Part shown: piece by piece, positions 59,063 through 62,814 of the stretch
How positions within the stretch are numbered: the first letter of the stretch is position 1
How the letters are laid out: each line of letters starts with the position of its first letter
DNA from: Euglena gracilis
Taxonomy: Eukaryota > Euglenozoa > Euglenophyceae > Euglenales > Euglenaceae
DNA length: 62,814 nucleotides
Direction: 5' to 3'
NCBI GenBank assembly: GCA_900893395.1
Contig: CAAHFI011331273.1
Location: 1 to 62,814, forward strand
The notes under the pieces: model-generated
Seen by the model: the letters and a program-made list of their open reading frames with translations, nothing else
Database searches by the model: none
Told to the model about the DNA's origin: nothing
Program-made: the position numbers and the translations under genes

Positions 59063-62000
59063 TAAATGTCCCCCGAAATGGTCGAATGCACCCATCTAAA
59101 TGTGCTCATTTCTTGCAACCAACATTCCCGCTGCATGTTTTTCTTACCATTAAACCACGACAATCATGAAACCAACGGGTCCCCTGACTTTGGAGGCCTC
59201 CTGGAACACCCATTCGGTTACTCGGAGTAAGGCCCATTTGGTCCATTTTTACATGGTAACCTGGGCTGACCTGGTAAATGTCCCCCGAAATGGTCGAATG
59301 CACCCATCTAAATGTGCTCATTTCTTGCAACCAACATTCCCGCTGCATGTTTTTCTTACCATTAAACCACGACAATCATGAAACCAACGGGTCCCCTGAC
59401 TTTGGAGGCCTCCTGGAACACCCATTCGGTTACTCGGAGTAAGGCCCATTTGGTCCATTTTTACATGGTAACCTGGGCTGACCTGGTAAATGTCCCCCGA
59501 AATGGTCGAATGCACCCATCTAAATGTGCTCATTTCTTGCAACCAACATTCCCGCTGCATGTTTTTCTTACCATTAAACCACGACAATCATGAAACCAAC
59601 GGGTCCCCTGACTTTGGAGGCCTCCTGGAACACCCATTCGGTTACTCGGAGTAAGGCCCAATTTGGTCCATTTTTACATGGTAACCTGGGCTGACCTGGT
59701 AAATGTCCCCCGAATGGTCGAATGCACCCATCTAAATGTGCTCATTTCTTGCAACCAACATTCCCGCTGCATGTTTTTCTTACATTAAACCACGACAATC
59801 ATGAAACCAACGGGTCCCCTGACTTTGGAGGCCTCCTGGAACACCCATTCGGTTACTCGGAGTAAGGCCCATTTTGGTCCATTTTTACATGGTAACCTGG
59901 GCTGACCTGGTAAATGTCCCCCGAAATGGTCGAATGCACCCATCTAAATGTGCTCATTTCTTGCAACCAACATTCCCGCTGCATGTTTTTCTTACCATTA
60001 AACCACGACAATCATGAAACCAACGGGTCCCCTGACTTTGGAGGCCTCCTGGAACACCCATTCGGTTACTCGGAGTAAGGCCCAATTTGGTCCATTTTTA
60101 CATGGTAACCTGGGCTGACCTGTAAATGTCCCCCGAAATGGTCGAATGCACCCATCTAAATGTGCTCATTTCTTGCAACCAACATTCCCGCTGCATGTTT
60201 TTCTTACCATTAAACCACGACAATCATGAAACCAACGGGTCCCTGACTTTGGAGGCCTCCTGGAACACCCATTCGGTTACTCGGAGTAAGGCCCAATTTG
60301 GTCCATTTTTACATGGTAACCTGGGCTGACCTGTAAATGTCCCCCGAAATGGTCGAATGCACCCATCAAATGTGCTCATTTCTTGCAACCAACATTCCCG
60401 CTGCATGTTTTTCTTACCATTAAACCACGACAATCATGAAACCAACGGGTCCCCTGACTTTGGAGGCCTCCTGGAACACCCATTCGGTTACTCGGAGTAA
60501 GGCCCATTTGGTCCATTTTTACATGGTAACCTGGGCTGACCTGTAAATGTCCCCCGAATGGTCGAATGCACCCATCTAAATGTGCTCATTTCTTGCAACC
60601 AACATTCCCGCTGCATGTTTTTCTTACCATTAAACCACGACAATCATGAAACCAACGGGTCCCCTGACTTTGGAGGCCTCCTGGAACACCCATTCGGTTA
60701 CTCGGAGTAAGGCCCATTTGGTCCATTTTTACATGGTAACCTGGGCTGACCTGGTCGAATGCACCCATCTAAATGTGCTCATTTCTTGCAACCAACATTC
60801 CCGCTGCATGTTTTTCTTACCATTAAACCACGACAATCATGAAACCAACGGGTCCCCTGACTTTGGAGGCCTCCTGGAACACCCATTCGGTTACTCGGAG
60901 TAAGGCCCAATTTGGTCCATTTTTACATGGTAACCTGGGCTGACCTGGTAAATGTCCCCCGAAATGGTCGAATGCACCCATCTAAATGTGCTCATTTCTT
61001 GCAACCAACATTCCCGCTGCATGTTTTTCTTATTATTAAACCACGACAATCATGAAACCAACGGGTCCCCTGACTTTGGAGGCCTCCTGGAACACCCATT
61101 CGGTTACTCGGAGTAAGGCCCAATTTGGTCCATTTTTACATGGTAACCTGGGCTGACCTGGTAAATGTCCCCCGAATGGTCGAATGCACCCATCTAAATG
61201 TGCTCATTTCTTGCAACCAACATTCCCGCTGCATGTTTTTCTTACCATTAAACCACGACAATCATGAAACCAACGGGTCCCCTGACTTTGGAGGCCTCCT
61301 GGAACACCCATTCGGACAATTGGTCCATTTTTACATGGTAACCTGGGCTGACCTGGTAAATGTCCCCCGAATGGTCGAATGCAATCTAAATCTTTGCAAC
61401 CAACATTCCCGCTGCATGTTTTTCTTACCACACAATCATGAAACCAACGGGTCCCACTTTGGAACACCATTCGGAAGTTTGGATTTTGGTAACCTGGGCT
61501 GACCTGGTAAATGTCCCCGAATGGTCGAATGCACCCATCTAAATGTGCTCATTTCTTGCAACCAACATTCCCGCTGCATGTTTTTCTTACCATTAAACCA
61601 CGACAATCATGAAACCAACGGGTCCCTGACTTTGGAGGCCTCCTGGAACACCCATTCGGTTACTCGGAGTAAGGCCCAATTTGGTCCATTTTTACATGGT
61701 AACCTGGGCTGACCTGGTAAATGTCCCCGAAATGGTCGAATGCACCCATCTAAATGTGCTCATTTCTTGCAACCAACATTCCCGCTGCATGTTTTTCTTA
61801 CCATTAAACCACGACAATCATGAAACCAACGGGTCCCTGACTTTGGAGGCCTCCTGGAACACCCATTCGGTTACTCGGAGTAAGGCCCAATTTGGTCCAT
61901 TTTTACATGGTAACCTGGGCTGACCTGGTAAATGTCCCCGAATGGTCGAATGCACCCATCTAAATGTGCTCATTTCTTGCAACCAACATTCCCGCTGCAT

Positions 62001-62814
62001 GTTTTTCTTACCATTAAACCACGACAATCATGAAACCAACGGGTCCCCTGACTTTGGAGGCCTCCTGGAACACCCATTCGGTTACTCGGAGTAAGGCCCA
62101 ATTTGGTCCATTTTTACATGGTAACCTGGGCTGACCTGGTAAATGTCCCCCGGAATGGTCGAATGCACCCATCTAAATGTGCTCATTTCTTGCAACCAAC
62201 ATTCCCGCTGCATGTTTTTCTTACCATTAAACCACGACAATCATGAAACCAACGGGTCCCCTGACTTTGGAGGCCTCCTGGAACACCCATTCGGTTACTC
62301 GGAGTAAGGCCCAATTTGGTCCATTTTTACATGGTAACCTGGGCTGACCTGGTAAATGTCCCCCGGAATGGTCGAATGCACCCATCTAAATGTGCTCATT
62401 TCTTGCAACCAACATTCCCGCTGCATGTTTTTCTTACCATTAAACCACGACAATCATGAAACCAACGGGTCCCTGACTTTGGAGGCCTCCTGGAACCCAT
62501 TCGGTTACTCGGAGTAAGGCCCAATTTGGTCCATTTTTACATGGTAACCTGGGCTGACCTGGTAAATGTCCCCCGAATGGTCGAATGCACCCATCTAAAT
62601 GTGCTCATTTCTTGCAACCAACATTCCCGCTGCATGTTTTTCTTACCATTAAACCACGACAATCATGAAACCAACGGGTCCCCTGACTTTGGAGGCCTCC
62701 TGGAACACCCATTCGTTACTCGGAGTAAGGCCCAATTTGGTCCATTTTTACATGGTAAACCTGGCTGACCTGGTAAAGTCCCCCGAATGTCGAATGCACC
62801 CATCTAAATGTGCT
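59063..62814 (+). repeat. Satellite, X/Y mosaic units
   Basis: Units combine the X state CCCCGAAATGG with Y states CTTACCATT, GGGTCCCCTG and CTGGTAAAT, for example the two units at 59,063-59,486. One unit near 60,752 lacks about 19 bp between two TGG copies, and units at 61,310-61,500 are heavily shortened. Y units resume towards the end. Confidence 0.8.

Larger units (their letters stand above)
6268..62814 (+). repeat. Satellite DNA array, 212-213 bp monomer, about 267 copies
   Basis: One head-to-tail array fills the rest of the window and continues beyond it. The monomer, started at TAAATGTCCCC, contains in order a GAATGCAC/GTGCTCATTTC imperfect inverted repeat, a CATGTTTTTCTTA(C/T)CATT tract, the palindrome GGAGGCCTCC, the hairpin TTACT-CGG-AGTAA, CCAT-TTTTAC-ATGG and the direct repeat ACCTGG(GCTG)ACCTGG. 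No orientation change or inserted element is seen. All frames carry stops in every unit, so there is no coding function. The copy number comes from total length divided by 212. Consensus problems described in the findings make exact length and order uncertain. Confidence 0.95.

Noticed and set aside
6654-62768. Hundreds of 60-205 aa open frames on both strands of the satellite
   Set aside because: They are the same non-coding monomer read in rotating frames. Each unit carries stops in all frames, and the longer ones arise only where unit length varies.
6268-62814. CRISPR-like periodicity
   Set aside because: The whole 212-213 bp unit is repeated with no unique spacers and no associated genes.
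6268-62814. CENP-B box in the monomer
   Set aside because: The closest match, ATTCGGTTACTCGGAG, lacks the conserved CGGG and central A positions.
1-62814. tRNA, rRNA or bacterial promoter and terminator signals
   Set aside because: No cloverleaf, rRNA core or T-tailed terminator seen. The hairpins lack following T runs, so they are not intrinsic terminators.

Overview
The window has two very different parts. Positions 1 to about 6,267 are a GC-rich, single-copy, plus-strand tract with coding-like text that I cannot assign to any family. Positions 6,268 to 62,814 are one continuous head-to-tail satellite array, about 267 copies of a roughly 212-213 bp monomer, running off the right edge. A satellite this size and the absence of any bacterial gene layout suggest a eukaryotic nuclear contig from long reads. 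The sequence does not let me name the organism.

Left tract (1-6,267). Open stretches on the plus strand lie in several frames: basic/proline-rich (42-314, 438-851), Lys-Gly repeats (about 1,073-1,120), globular-looking helical text (1,132-1,611, 1,706-1,855, 1,858-2,073), Pro/Glu/Thr/Ala-rich linkers (2,491-3,493), a Cys/His-rich segment (3,845-4,357) and Trp-rich segments (4,432-5,009). A 106-aa reading frame (4,981-5,301) begins at a TAATG stop/start overlap and ends in three consecutive in-frame stops. I see no reverse transcriptase, integrase, polymerase or LTR signature, so it stays unclassified. The tract changes frame about ten times; whether these are separate cistrons, decay or sequencing error is open.

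The most unusual property of the left tract is a field of short stem-loops, one every 40-80 nt from about 150 to 6,240. Stems are 5-10 bp. Loops are 3-6 nt and nearly always A/purine-rich on the plus strand (AAA, GAAA, GAAG, ATGAA, ATA, ATTAC). Many stems use G.T pairs that would be G.U in plus-strand RNA. One hairpin family, core GGATGAACC, recurs at least eight times, in different reading frames and in non-coding sequence, so selection or amplification is at the nucleic-acid level and probably in RNA. The field stops at the satellite edge.

Satellite (6,268-62,814). Two sub-families, here called X and Y, differ at seven linked sites. Y opens the array (to about 7,110), X dominates to about 29,800, Y dominates to 59,062, and mosaics follow. 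Nearly all length variation is a missing base exactly at one of the seven X/Y sites. That is the mark of a consensus that dropped disputed bases, so monomer lengths, apparent short ORFs and copy number should not be taken literally. The monomer encodes nothing convincing.
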